A program made the position numbers and the translations under genes. DNA of 62,000 nt from Branchiostoma floridae (Eukaryota > Chordata > Leptocardii > Amphioxiformes > Branchiostomatidae), in contig NC_049992.1 in assembly GCF_000003815.2 (NCBI RefSeq), forward strand, positions 19,483,111 through 19,545,110. Direction: 5' to 3'. Below are positions 35,958 through 46,300 of this stretch, in pieces (within the stretch, counting starts at the first letter, position 1; every line of letters starts with the position of its first letter). Below the pieces are notes generated by a model that made no database searches, was not told the DNA's origin, and saw nothing but the letters and a program-made list of their open reading frames with translations.

Positions 35958-36201
35958 TTTTGCATCTACAGTCGATGTTTGGCATCCGAGAAATTGTTCG
36001 TCCTGAATCTTGAATAATTCATTTCAGTCTACTGACACTGGGAATGAAACCAAATAAATCTGTCTACCCAGGAGCAAATCAATCAATGTCAATCAATGTT
36101 TTATTCAGTAAGGCTCTCGCAGTCAAATATCACAGTCCTATCTATAGTTTGGTTGGAGTCCAGATAAAGCCACATCGAGGCACCACCATAGAAGTTACCA
36201 G
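35958..36201 (+). promoter_or_regulatory. Gene D putative noncoding first exon / promoter block
   Basis: Contains AAATTGTTCGTCCTGAATCTTGAATAATTCAT, AAATATCACAGTCCTATC, CAGATAAAGCCACATCG and ACCAG|GTGAGT. About 50 extra bases (with TCAATCAATGT repeats) interrupt the middle relative to the other blocks. Confidence 0.45.
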
Positions 36202-37098
36202 GTGAGTGTAGTCTGTCTCATCGTTTACTTGGTTAAGCACGCCGAACTAAAACCAATTTGTTTGCTAAACTGTGGTGAAGAACTTTGCCGTGATCGCTCT
36301 CATCTATTTTACCAACGCTTAAAATATGACGTTACCATGCATAAACATTAGCGAGTCTGACATTTTATCCATCTCACGGTGCAACTATGGCTCATGGATA
36401 AGTTTATATGTGGCAAACGTGCTTATTATGATAAATTATGGGATTTGCTTTACAAATGTACTTGTTACATGTGTAAGGTAATCAATGATGAACACCACCA
36501 TGCATAAATAATGTAAATGCGCATCTCATTTGCATAATATCTAAAAAAGCTCTAGATATTTTATGGATGTATGAAGTCGCCGACGTCTAGTTAATTCTAT
36601 TGATCTATTGAGTCTATTGATAATATTATTCATATGAACATTCTATTTTCAAAAATACTGTCATATCTATAATCTTATTTCTGCTGAGCACCGAATATTG
36701 AATTGTTTTTGTAGCTGAGACTAATTCTTAACGCGAAGAAGTATTCGTCCCCGCAGACGCCTTGATACCTAACACCTGATGCATATTATAGAAAAGTAGA
36801 GGCATATATACGTGGTTCTGTAGATTTATCTGGTTGCTACGCCATTGAAAAAAGTGAAACAATCATTTTTAATGATAGACATACTTCACGTTTGTGCCCG
36901 CATTCTGTAAACAGCGACCGCTATAGCTACAGTACAATATGAACCAGTCGAAATTCATGGGGAGGGTGACAGGCGGTCACTGAAAAGTCGGTAGAATCAA
37001 AGCTTGTGATTTGAAAAAAAAATCGCTTCAGAATCTTTATAGAGGGTTACCTCTGCAGAAATAAACGCAGAGTTGTCGTTGGAAACGTTCTTTATGGG
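36202..37098. other. Presumed 5' UTR intron of gene D
   Basis: AT-rich, no coding signal. The last 180 bases resemble 480-660 upstream of gene A. Confidence 0.45.
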
Positions 37099-38023
37099 TT
37101 AACCCTATCCAGACTGGGCTTTTGGGGCCTGGGGGGGGGGGGTCATTCGACCCCCCCTTCGTATTTTCAAAATGGCTTATTGTAAGATCACCAAATTTGC
37201 AGGGAAGGTTGTGCTCATCGAGTTTTATAATTTCTGCAATTTTTATACCATTATGACGTAATATGACGTAATTATGACGTCATTAATTGATATTTTTGGC
37301 TAAAATGGGGAATTCCCATAATTCCTAAATATCTCACTCAAAAAGTTACCAATAAAGGTTTCTTATTAATATTTAATTGTTATAAGACTTCTGTTATCAA
37401 AAGTCGACGCGACGACGTCAAAATGACGTCATAGAATGACGTCATCTGTAGTTTAGCTATCCGCCATCTTGGATTATCAACCTTAAATTTTTCAAGATAC
37501 ATTTTTTTTCAACATATAACGCTAAAACCCCTTGGAAATGGATTAAAAACGTTCAAATGAATGTTTTCTGTAAGAAAATACCAAGTAGTGATGAAATTTG
37601 AGTGAAAATAAGCTTGTTATACTTTTCATCATGATATTTGTCGGCCATCTTGGCTTTTGACCAATTATGTCATCTCATTAGCATAATTTATGAATATTTA
37701 ATTATGAGTGTTCAACTAGGATGTCTTAGATATCAATGATATGTGAAAAGATGTTTAGTTTAGCAAGAAAATCTTAAAATCCCATTGTTTAAACCAAAAT
37801 TAGTGATTTTTGTAAAATTTGCTTGTCAGAAACCCGTTGCCAAGGCAACACGAAAAATCATAAACTTCCTCAATCTTTTTAAAATTGTTGCCAACAATAT
37901 TTTAGGAAAACTCACCAAGTTTGGTTCTTCTAACACAAGCCGTTCGGGAGCTATAGGGGGTCAAAGTAGCCACAGGCACTTTTAGCCCCCCCCCCCCCAC
38001 ACCACTAGTCTGGATAGGGTTAA
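37099..38023. mobile_element. TTAA-flanked inverted-repeat element upstream of gene D, 925 bp
   Basis: Ends TTAA|CCCTATCCAGACTGGG and AGTCTGGATAGGG|TTAA with G/C runs inside each end. Gene A has only GGGTTAAAGT at the matching place (about 688), a plausible empty site. No transposase frame. Confidence 0.78.
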
Positions 38024-38123
38024 AGTACAAATGTAGGGACCATTGTGCATTCTAATGCATCGCGACTACATGTCCGAACTAGGAATTGTGAAATATCATA
38101 CGCATACAGGTTGGCAAATAAGC

Positions 38124-38244
38124 ATGACTGAACACAACATCACCCCAGACGACGTACCGAGGGTCAACAAAAACAGACATATCTCGAGTACAGATCCGAG
38201 CTCGGCACTAGACGTGCAAAACGTAATGCAACAAGCAAGTTGTC
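38124..38244 (+). CDS. Gene D exon 1, short cytoplasmic tail
   Basis: MTEHNITPDDVPRV, then NKNRHISSTDPSS and a Cys-ending end (QQASC). The same 121-base length as gene A exon 1; donor C|GTAAGT. All three NPxY motifs are absent. Confidence 0.7.
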
Positions 38245-41017
38245 GTAAGTTTGTTTTTCTTATAGTTATATTCCGTTTTAGTAATCTAAAAAAAGGAGCA
38301 AACATGGCATTTTATGGTACGAGGGGCGTGCAATTAGTAATGGTCCTGACCCATTTCCCATAGCAGGAGATTAATGAAACTTGGCACAAGTTATTAGTCT
38401 TTCTCTTCATAGGTATCACCCAGAGTTATGCATTTCTCCCATCGGTTGAAGCAACTCTTGGACACCGATTTTGTAGGAAAACCCCAGGTGGGTCCTCCCA
38501 ACTGATGCCTCATCAATGGGCCCAGAGGGACGACCAGGTCTGGGAGCTGTTTCCACAGACTTCCAGCCACGTTTGAATTCAGGATGCCAGCGTTTTACAA
38601 GGTCATCTGATGGGGCATCATCACCATAAGTTTCATTTATTTCATCAAAAGTCTTCTTTGGTGTGCGTCCTTTCAAATACAAAAACCGGATCACTGCGCG
38701 ACACTCAACTGGTTCCATTTCACACCTGGTCCATTTCGCACCTGACTAAGTTCAAACACCAGTAAATCAGAAACCACAATTAGTTCAGAGCTGTCTTTTG
38801 CAACATAACCCATAGAGATATGAATTATTACACATACAAAATTTCATTTAGATCAGACAACTGGAAGTGGGTCAGGACCATTACTTATTGCACGCCCCTC
38901 GTAAATTGCAATTTTAAAGAAATCGTTCTCTATTTTCGATAATTCTACTTGTTTCCTTATAGCTGTATGTTTTCGGTTTTATCATATTTCAGCCATACCA
39001 TAGGTATGGTGAAATATATTGTTTTCGTAATGTTTCTTCTTTCTTCTTTCTTTCTCCTGTCAAATCTTCAAAACACGGTATCTACGTCGTTCCTGGACTT
39101 AAAATTTGGCACAGGGATAGAGTGGGCCAATAACCCCAGACGTTTTTATTTCTTCATTGTTTTTCATATCTGCCCCTAAAATGATTTTATTGAGTTTTTT
39201 TTTTGTCATTTTTAGACCAAAACTGTATATGTTGGACACCTATGCCCTGGTTTTACAGACGAATGACCTGAAATTTGGCACGGAGGTGCCTTGATCATAT
39301 GCCCACATAGATTCAATGACAGTTTTGGCATACAGTACAACAAAATGCTTAATTTTGCGATTTTCTTTTACAATAAAAGTACATTTTTGGCTCCTGTACC
39401 CTGGTTTTACGGCTAAAATCTGGCCTAGGAGTACCCCCTACATATGCGCACATGCCTTTAATATCACTTGTGGCATACAATACAACAAAATGCTTGATTT
39501 TGTGGGTTTTTTGGCCATTTTTTGACCAAAAAATGACACTTTTGGCTCCTGTACACTGGTTTTACAACCAAATGACCTAAATTCTGATACAGGGGTGCAC
39601 TATATATTCATTCAAATGACCCATACAGGAGTCGTGCTACAAGGAAAATGATTTTTATGCTCCCTCTTATGAATATCTGTAACGCATGTAGCCTACTAGA
39701 TACATGGGTCATTAACACCAACACCCTGACGTTTACATCGTATGTATTTCCAGAGTGCACTTATAGAAGGCTGAGCGTTGCCGTGATAGTAACTATCTTG
39801 TTGGCGGCATCAGTTGGTTTTGGAACCTGGATTTATTTCCACAACATGTACAATGTTCGGGACATTCAAAAGGTAAGAAAACGGTCTGCATTCCGTTTCG
39901 GGATGTAGCCTATGTGTATGTCTTTGTGTCTCATATTTAGGAGGGCATTGTTGACTGTACATCATGTTACATAATTAAAAGGGCAGTCCGTATTTACATT
40001 CGTCAGCAGTTCTGTTCACTGTATGATCTATATAAATTAGAATCTCTCCTATCTACAGACAATGGAGGCTGTTTATAATACATCAAACCGTGGTCAGCCT
40101 TCTTTGGACTCTACCTACACCCATGGTCAGCCTGCTTTGGACTCTATCCACACCCATGGCCGATATGCTGCGGACACTACCTTCGACCATGGTCAGCCTG
40201 CTGTGGACACTACCTACACCCATGGTCAGCCTGTTGTGGACTCTACCTACATCCCTGGTCACCCTGCAGTGGACACTACCTACGCCATTGGTCAGCCAAC
40301 ATCAGACTACTCTCCAAACACAGGTTAGGCGCCGATTGTTTTTTTTGTTGTCGTCTTTTAGCCGGTTTAATCTTGCTTTCTATTATGTACTACATCTTGA
40401 TGTCTTCTGGCCTAACTGAGGAAGCGTACCCTAAGGGAACGACCAAAGCACAATAAGGTTGGACTTCAGGCTAACAATAACTTCAAAGTAATTAGAATTG
40501 AATGATAAGACGATCAACTCATAATTTAAGATCGCATATGCACACTTCATTACTTCATAGACTATGAGAAGGCCTTTGACAGCATATACAGTCACCTTGT
40601 GAAAAATGCTAATACAATGTGGGATACCACAGAAATTACATAATTCCTTGCAAATAAGGATCATAATTGTATAATCACAAATATCCTTTATGATGATTCA
40701 TCAGTCAAAAAGGTCTAAATATTTTGGCAAAAGTATGAGATCGTGGAATTCTAATTTTGGAAATGATGACGGAATAAACATTTCATCCAGTAGCTCCCAA
40801 GAAGAAGTGGCGAGACGACTTGCGTTGCGGCCAGGGTTACCCTGCAGATGATGGTAACCCTGCTGAATGTAATCCTGACGGTGTAGCCCCATGCTGCTCC
40901 GATGGAAACTGGTGCGGTGGCTGTGTCGACTACGAAAAGAAGAATGACATTAAAAACGAGTGCGGGGAATATTTTTTGTTTCAACTAATGACAGGGTATT
41001 GGCCATGGTGCCAATAG
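38124..41017 (+). CDS. Gene D: short-tailed type II membrane protein with stalk and hevein-like module, no ectodomain cassette (4 exons)
   Basis: Coding exons 38124-38244, 39754-39872, 40059-40323 and 40794-41017 join in frame to 242 residues: tail 1-40, transmembrane helix about 47-67, repeat stalk 81-168, hevein-like module 169-242. It is the sister of gene A over the tail, membrane segment, stalk and introns. The region that carries the WxxW exon in A is missing; a LINE RT scrap lies in its place. Exon 3 still joins exon 4 in frame (phase 1). The tail has no NPxY motif. A minimal membrane-anchored Cys-rich protein is predicted; its function is unknown. Confidence 0.68.
38320..38901 (-). 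mobile_element. Non-autonomous mariner-like element, 582 bp, in gene D intron 1
   Basis: TA-flanked, with inverted ends CGAGGGGCGTGCAAT..GGTCCTGACCCA and their mirror. Gene A has the corresponding intron sequence without it (around 975-990), an empty site. Confidence 0.85.
38416..38718 (-). CDS. Truncated mariner transposase: N-terminal DNA-binding region only
   Basis: 100 codons starting MEPVECRAVIRFLYLKG, with TPKKTFDEINETYGDDAPS, a KRWHPEFKRGWKS segment and PRPGRPS. This matches the HTH_48-type N-terminal domain of Mos1/SETMAR-like mariner transposases. The catalytic DDE/D core is entirely missing. It could bind element ends but could not cut. Expression is unknown. Confidence 0.8.
   Translation of the reverse strand: MEPVECRAVIRFLYLKGRTPKKTFDEINETYGDDAPSDDLVKRWHPEFKRGWKSVETAPRPGRPSGPIDEASVGRTHLGFSYKIGVQELLQPMGEMHNSG
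39050..39610. repeat. Diverged tandem repeat, about 150-180 bp period, about 3.5 units, gene D intron 1
   Basis: Recurring phrases: CTGGTTTTAC, AAATTTGGCACGG or similar, TGGCATACA.TACAACAAAATGCTT and TTTTTGGCTCCTGTAC. The gene A intron is shorter and lacks it. Confidence 0.7.
39754..39872 (+). CDS. Gene D exon 2, transmembrane segment
   Basis: Acceptor TTTCCAG, donor AAG|GTAAGA. As gene A exon 2 but with a six-base insertion (HNMYNVRD instead of HNNVRD) after the helix. Confidence 0.78.
40059..40323 (+). CDS. Gene D exon 3, repeat stalk
   Basis: Acceptor CTACAG, donor G|GTTAGG. TMEAVYNTSN then about seven units of the TTYTHGQPAVD type. It ends YSPNT and a donor in MITE-like sequence (TACTCTCCAAACACAGGTTAGG), as in gene A. 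Confidence 0.75.
40537..40715 (+). mobile_element. LINE reverse-transcriptase scrap in gene D intron 3
   Basis: Reads YFIDYEKAFDSIYSHL, the FxDxxKAFD catalytic region of non-LTR RTs, then, after a frameshift, CGIPQKLHN and an ILYDDSS-like stretch. About 180 bp with stops, located where gene A carries its WxxW cassette. Confidence 0.75.
40794..41017 (+). CDS. Gene D exon 4, hevein-like module (shortened) and stop
   Basis: Acceptor CCAGTAG. KKKWRDDLRCGQGYPADD, AECNPDG, PCCSDGNWCGGCVDY, then EKKND, ECGEYFLFQL and WCQ stop. Ten residues between WCG and CVDY present in A and E (with two cysteines) are missing. Confidence 0.75.
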
Positions 41018-42370
41018 TTTGCTGTGCCACTAATTGACCGGATGTCCCTGTAAGGCATATGTTGATTCAATTATATAAATGACTTCCTTCGAAAAAGTCA
41101 AACTGATTAGAAGATGGGAAATAATTACCTTATGAAAAAAATAGTCTACTCTAGCATTCCTTGTCATAAGTATTCATTTTTCTATTTTGGTTTCACATTT
41201 TCAGCATGTATTGAAGACTTTGATAGTTGATTTGTACGATTCACAATATGGTCGAATCTTTTGTTTTAGACGGGTGAAAATTGACGCCCTATTATGTGAG
41301 ATGTTCTCCTTACACAATCCATGGCATTATGTGTAAAAAGATGTTATGCCAATATTGACAGGATGTTCCTCTCAATAAAACTTCGGCACCGTTCACGGGA
41401 TGCTTCCTTAAAAGGATTGTACACACGCCCCCATGATACTAATCATTTAAATCCCAACGACGAGAATGAGCTCCTAAAATGGTTAAACAACATTTCCGAG
41501 ACGATAAACCCAACAAAAAAAATCTTCATCATTCTTATTCTGTCTATGATATAACCAGTTCGCACATGACATGGGTCGATATTGATTAAAGCCATCAATG
41601 TATATTTCTGCTTTACCTAAAGTACAAATAGCACAAACATGTTTATATATAGTACAGTGGAATGAGCTGTCAAAGAAAAGTATTCTGTCAAACAGCATAA
41701 CGAACAAATAGATCTATTTTGAATATCGGACAGCCGTAAAACAAACTACGCCATTTAGGAAGGATTGGCTGACAACGCTATATTGTTTGTTATACCGACG
41801 ATGTTTGTATAGCTTTCTGGCCCTGTGGCCTGAAACGCAACGCCTTTAAGAATGGGAAAAGGAACGGTGTCGTGTCTGCTCGCTTCTGTTTTTTTTTTAA
41901 GTATCACAAATGTATACATGTAAGACTCTGTATTAGCTGCATTTGTGCGGAATGTGCGGTAGCCATGTTCATTTTGTTGGACAAGCGATATTTATACGAA
42001 TGTGTTAAAAATGGAATCATAAACAGTTTGTGGGGCCTCAAGATCGGTATATTCAGTCTCTATCTGATATTCCGGCATTTTCAATATACCTTATGGTTTT
42101 AGAGTATATACATTTTAGAAATATAGACTTAATAACAATTTAATTTACGCCTATTTCTTTTGATGTGCTTTCTTTTAACTCATCGATTCTTACAGCAGTT
42201 TAACAATTGAACTCTGGCAAGTGGCTTTGTATATACATATAGTATGTACAATTGTTTGCACATTATATATGTGGAAGGCTGTTTTTTTTTTACATTTTGT
42301 GGAGAAACAGCCGCAGACTATAGAGACACAGTTTACCTTAGCTAGCTTTTCCAGTTGACACTGATGTGTA
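41018..42370. other. 3' flank of gene D, no gene
   Basis: 41018-41500 aligns with the flanks after A and B (ATTGACCGGATGTCC, CGATTCACAATATGG). 41620-41720 resembles 35040-35110 upstream of D. No coding family is seen. Confidence 0.5.
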
Positions 42371-42557
42371 CTCTCCAAGCAGAGGTTAGGCTCCGGCTGT
42401 TTTTTAACGTTTTTTTCTAGTCGTTTTTATCGGGCTTTTTATTTTGTATTGTATCTTTTATTGTCAAAACCTAACTGGCGTACTTCAAGAAGGTAGAAAG
42501 CCCAATGAAAAGGACTAAAAAACGTTAAAAAACTGCCGGAGCCTAACCTCTGGAGAG
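42371..42557. mobile_element. Complete TA-flanked palindromic MITE, 187 bp
   Basis: TA|CTCTCCAAGCAGAGGTTAGG.. mirrored by ..CCTAACCTCTGGAGAG|TA, with inner inverted AACGTTTTTT/CTAGTCGTTTT arms. The TA duplication suggests a Tc1/mariner-type mover. Related halves end exon 3 of genes A and D. Confidence 0.85.
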
Positions 42558-44287
42558 TAATTAATGTGTAGCTTTTACACACTACCATTTAAAAAACATT
42601 ATTGTACTTAACAAACAAAAATACAACACCAACCTTCTTTTTCTAGACAGTGTTATATGAATATGAGAAGCCATATTGTGATAAGTCTGAAGTAATATGA
42701 CCTTTGTCCTTTTGTAAAAGCTCGGCGACGTTTCCAATCTTGTTTTTTGCAAGAAGCTGCTGATTAGTATTTGAGAAAAGTGGGTATTGAGATATATGAC
42801 TTTGGAGATATTGCACGACTCCCTCCATACTTAAATATGTCCAAGTTTGAAATTCATAACTGATCATTAAGTTTGACATTCATAACTGATCACTTATGTA
42901 CTTTAAGGAGGAAACAGCTAAAATTAAATCTATTCAAAGAATCTTCAGCTTACGTAAAGTGTTGGTCTGATAACTATTCAGAAACTTGACGTTTCACTTG
43001 TCTGATGCTCATGAAAAAAGTGCTCGGGCAGGTTCATCGAAACGTTTCAGTTTTTAAACAAAGGGGTGTGTATATAAAATCATACCCGTTTTATTGTTAA
43101 GTTATGTCTCGATTAAGTGCACCTGTTTTCAGACAAGAACATTTCATTCAATATATTCCCAGTATACCCACAAACGGTCAGAAAGTCATGCATCTCCAAA
43201 ATGAATTGTTCTGAGTCTTGATTAATTCATTCAACTTTTTTAGTTGTGTTTTGTGTCCTGACAAAAGGAGAATAAGTGTTGGATCATTTCTTAATTACGT
43301 TCGCCCTACTGCAACCATTAATGTGCTAAAATAGGCACTTTTAAGATTACTACTACTACTACTGTCAGTCAGTTTATGCAGACTATGACACTACGCAAGG
43401 ACAATGGCAATGTTGACTATAATACAAAATGTGTGCAATTGAATACAAAATACTTTAAAGATTAGAATATTGATTATTATATAGACAGCTGTTTTCTAAA
43501 GCTTAATGTATTGCGTAGTTTCCCCAGACACAATTCCTGTGAACGTCCAGTCATCACAGTTAAAAGTCTGTCACCGAGCAACCTGTGCGCTTGTAATCAC
43601 CAGTAAACTAGATTTTGATTACGCCAACAACTTTTTTGTTATCTATTCTTTCTTGCATGTTCTCACTAATGATGTCAGCATTTTTTGTAAATTTTGCACA
43701 CCATCATTTTAAAACTTTTTGTATTCTACAAGAAAAATACGCACCCTCCCAAGACGAGATGGGTATTTTGAAAAGCATGATGAGTCTCGGGTATGGCTGC
43801 ATTTAATTTTATGTAAGAGTTTAGTGACATTTACGAGTTGTTTTCCACAAGCAGACTGATTTGTGAAAAATGGGACTTGCATGTAAGATAAAATGTACCC
43901 AATTCCGACCTAAAAGTTTAGTTACTGATAACATAACCTGTACATTATCAGGAAACGACTAAGAAAAATGAACCCATATACAATGTACATGTATTTGAGC
44001 CTATTTCTTAACCCACAATTGCGACAAAGAAACTTGAGACGTGACGTGGTGGTGTATTGATGTCTATTCAGGAACCTGACGTTTCATTTGTCTGATGTTG
44101 TTGACAAACATGCTCGGGCAAGTTCATGATTTTAATTAAAAAAAAAGGAAGGCATACAGCACAAATGCACTTTTTACTGTAAAACAATTAAAAAAATTGT
44201 GCCATAATGAAGTAAATATTTGTTCAGGCAAACACTTCGTTCACTATTCTTTAAACATACTACAAAGCGAGGACCAATCAATGCATC
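42558..44287. other. Duplicated intergenic DNA upstream of E, no gene
   Basis: 42560-43040 resembles 7530-7900 and 35310-35560 (GTGTAGCTTTTACACACTACCATTT and neighbours). 43690-44287 aligns with the distal flanks of B and C. No gene recognised. Confidence 0.5.
43566..43622. repeat. Single copy of the minisatellite unit
   Basis: GTCTGTCACCGAGCAACCTG, CGCTTGTAATCACCAGTAAACTAG: one unit of the 22271-23790 array, at the equivalent position upstream of gene E. Confidence 0.75.
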
Positions 44288-44471
44288 TACATCCGATGTT
44301 AGGCACTTGCGAAATGGTTCGTCCTGTGTCTTGAATAATTCATAACAGTCAACTAATATCAGAGACGAACTCTGTCTACCGAGAACTAAATATCGCAGTC
44401 GTGTCGATGTCGCTTAGGTTTAAGTCTTGATAAAGCGATGACTGTGAGCCACCATCATAGAAGACCTCTGG
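44288..44471 (+). promoter_or_regulatory. Gene E distal putative noncoding first exon / promoter block
   Basis: CACTTGCGAAATGGTTCGTC, TGTGTCTTGAATAATTCAT, TATCGCAGTCGTGTC, GATAAAGCGATGACTGTGAG and CTCTG|GTGAGT. Strong donor. Confidence 0.5.
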
Positions 44472-45295
44472 TGAGTATAAACTGTCGAACTATTTTGCAA
44501 CATTATGCCCGACGGCTAATTGAATGTACAGTCTATGGGAGTGTTCGGCTTTGATATTTTTTGTAAAATCCTGGCTTACCATTATCTGCGGACAATTGAT
44601 GAAAGAATGTTTGAAAATTCATTAGTCTTCTCTTTAACAATGTACAATCATATATTAATATTCTTAAAGTCTAATGTAGGGTAGGTGGTGGTAAGAAATG
44701 ATAGTCTACCCACTATTTCTTTAATATGGTGCATCCAGTTTTTTTTTTTGTTGTTGTTCACCATTTCCCATAATGAATTCTTGACAGTGTGCGGAGTTGT
44801 GGTCTTAGACAGTATTTTTTTTTTATTGTTACACAGACGGATATATCTAAAATTTATATCTTGGGAACATCCCAAGCTCTGCCCTGCTGTATATATATAT
44901 ATAGTTACATGAATTCCTGTGCACACCACTGTTGTTTTTACCAAGAAAAAGACGGTTTTGAGTTATTTTGTCAGGACAATTGTCTTTTTAATAACAAACC
45001 TTGCCCCAGATCTCACAGGCATTATACACTTGATACATGAATCATAGAGTTTAAGTTTTTTGGGGGACAGTGAAGTGCAAATTATAAGTTTGGGACTGAA
45101 GGGATATTTGCATATTTTTAAAGACATATTTTGGCTAAGGAATACCTTCCTGATGAGGACCAAATCAAACTTAGATAAGTGTATGAGTTTGTGATTTGAA
45201 CATTTTCTACACAAAAGAAATGGCCAGGAAAAGTGTAAAATGAGCCAAGAAAAGACGGGAAAAGGCCCCAGGGAGCCTGCTATGGAGACTACAAT

Positions 45296-45439
45296 GCTAG
45301 GCACCAGCAAAATGGTTTGTCTTGAGTCTTGAATAAATTTTACAGTAAACTGGCATCAGAAGTGAACTCTGTCACAGTCCTGTCGTTGAGGTTTGAGTCC
45401 GGATAAAGTGAGAAGACTGTGTGTCGTAGAAGTCATCAG
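45296..45439 (+). promoter_or_regulatory. Gene E proximal putative noncoding first exon / promoter block
   Basis: TGCTAGGCACCAGCAAAATGG, TCTTGAGTCTTGAATAAATT, GATAAAGTGAGAAGACTGTG and ATCAG|GTGAGT. It pairs with the distal block 0.97 kb upstream. Confidence 0.5.
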
Positions 45440-46300
45440 GTGAGTACAAAATGTCTAATAACTTCGTTTTCACTTTGGGTTGTCTCAACCTTTTATTTTT
45501 TGCAGAGAGCCCATATATATTCTGTTTTAAATATGTCATTCTGTGCTTACAGGAATATCTAGTTATAAGTTACAATGTCATAAAGTTCATTCCTTGTGAA
45601 AGCCTGACTGTAACCATTCTTTTGCTAAAATATACCATTTATTGATTACATACACAGGTACTTTTCTAGCTAAATATTTTGCATCACATACCGATGGGCC
45701 AGTATTGGACTAATAATGAAAGTTTATTGCATGTTCTTGCCTAAGTGACAAAAATGACAAACAATGGTAAACAGTATACACTAGTAAACGACTTATTCTA
45801 GCGATAAATTCAAATAAACAAAAGAAAACAAAAACTTAGCTATGGGGTTTGATTTCTTTTGCGGAGTCAGTAGAAGACGAAGGACCCCACATTTTCAATG
45901 TGCGGGTTTTGTGGTGTTAAGAGGAGGGTAGTTTTCTTTTTGTCTGTAAATGTAGGGACATTAGGGTGGAATTTGGTGGCATCTTTAAAACGCTCCCGTT
46001 TTATTATAGAAGGTGCAGTATGAAATAGAATGGGGTTCGTCTACCGTATATAACGTGAAGGAATTTACAAGTTCTTTCGCAGACAGGTAACTTCTTATAC
46101 CGCCCTTTATCTATTTCAAGGGGGTAGGCACTAATTCTAAATTTGCTAGTTTTAGACATTTTTCCATAGAACATCCTATTTTACATGTCTTATGAAACCT
46201 TAACTTTTCGTTATCCATACTCAAATCATGACGGAAAGTTTGAATATCTGGAAGGTCTGGACTTTAAATTAACGTTGTGCATAAATATTTAGTGTCACTA
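45440..46300. other. Presumed 5' UTR intron of gene E, first part
   Basis: No gene. 45460-45680 aligns with the sequence after the proximal block of C (24085-24310). Confidence 0.45.

Noticed and set aside
44648-45310. Overlapping 75- to 115-codon frames on both strands
   Set aside because: The region matches non-coding DNA between the first-exon blocks of other copies, and none of the frames is conserved.
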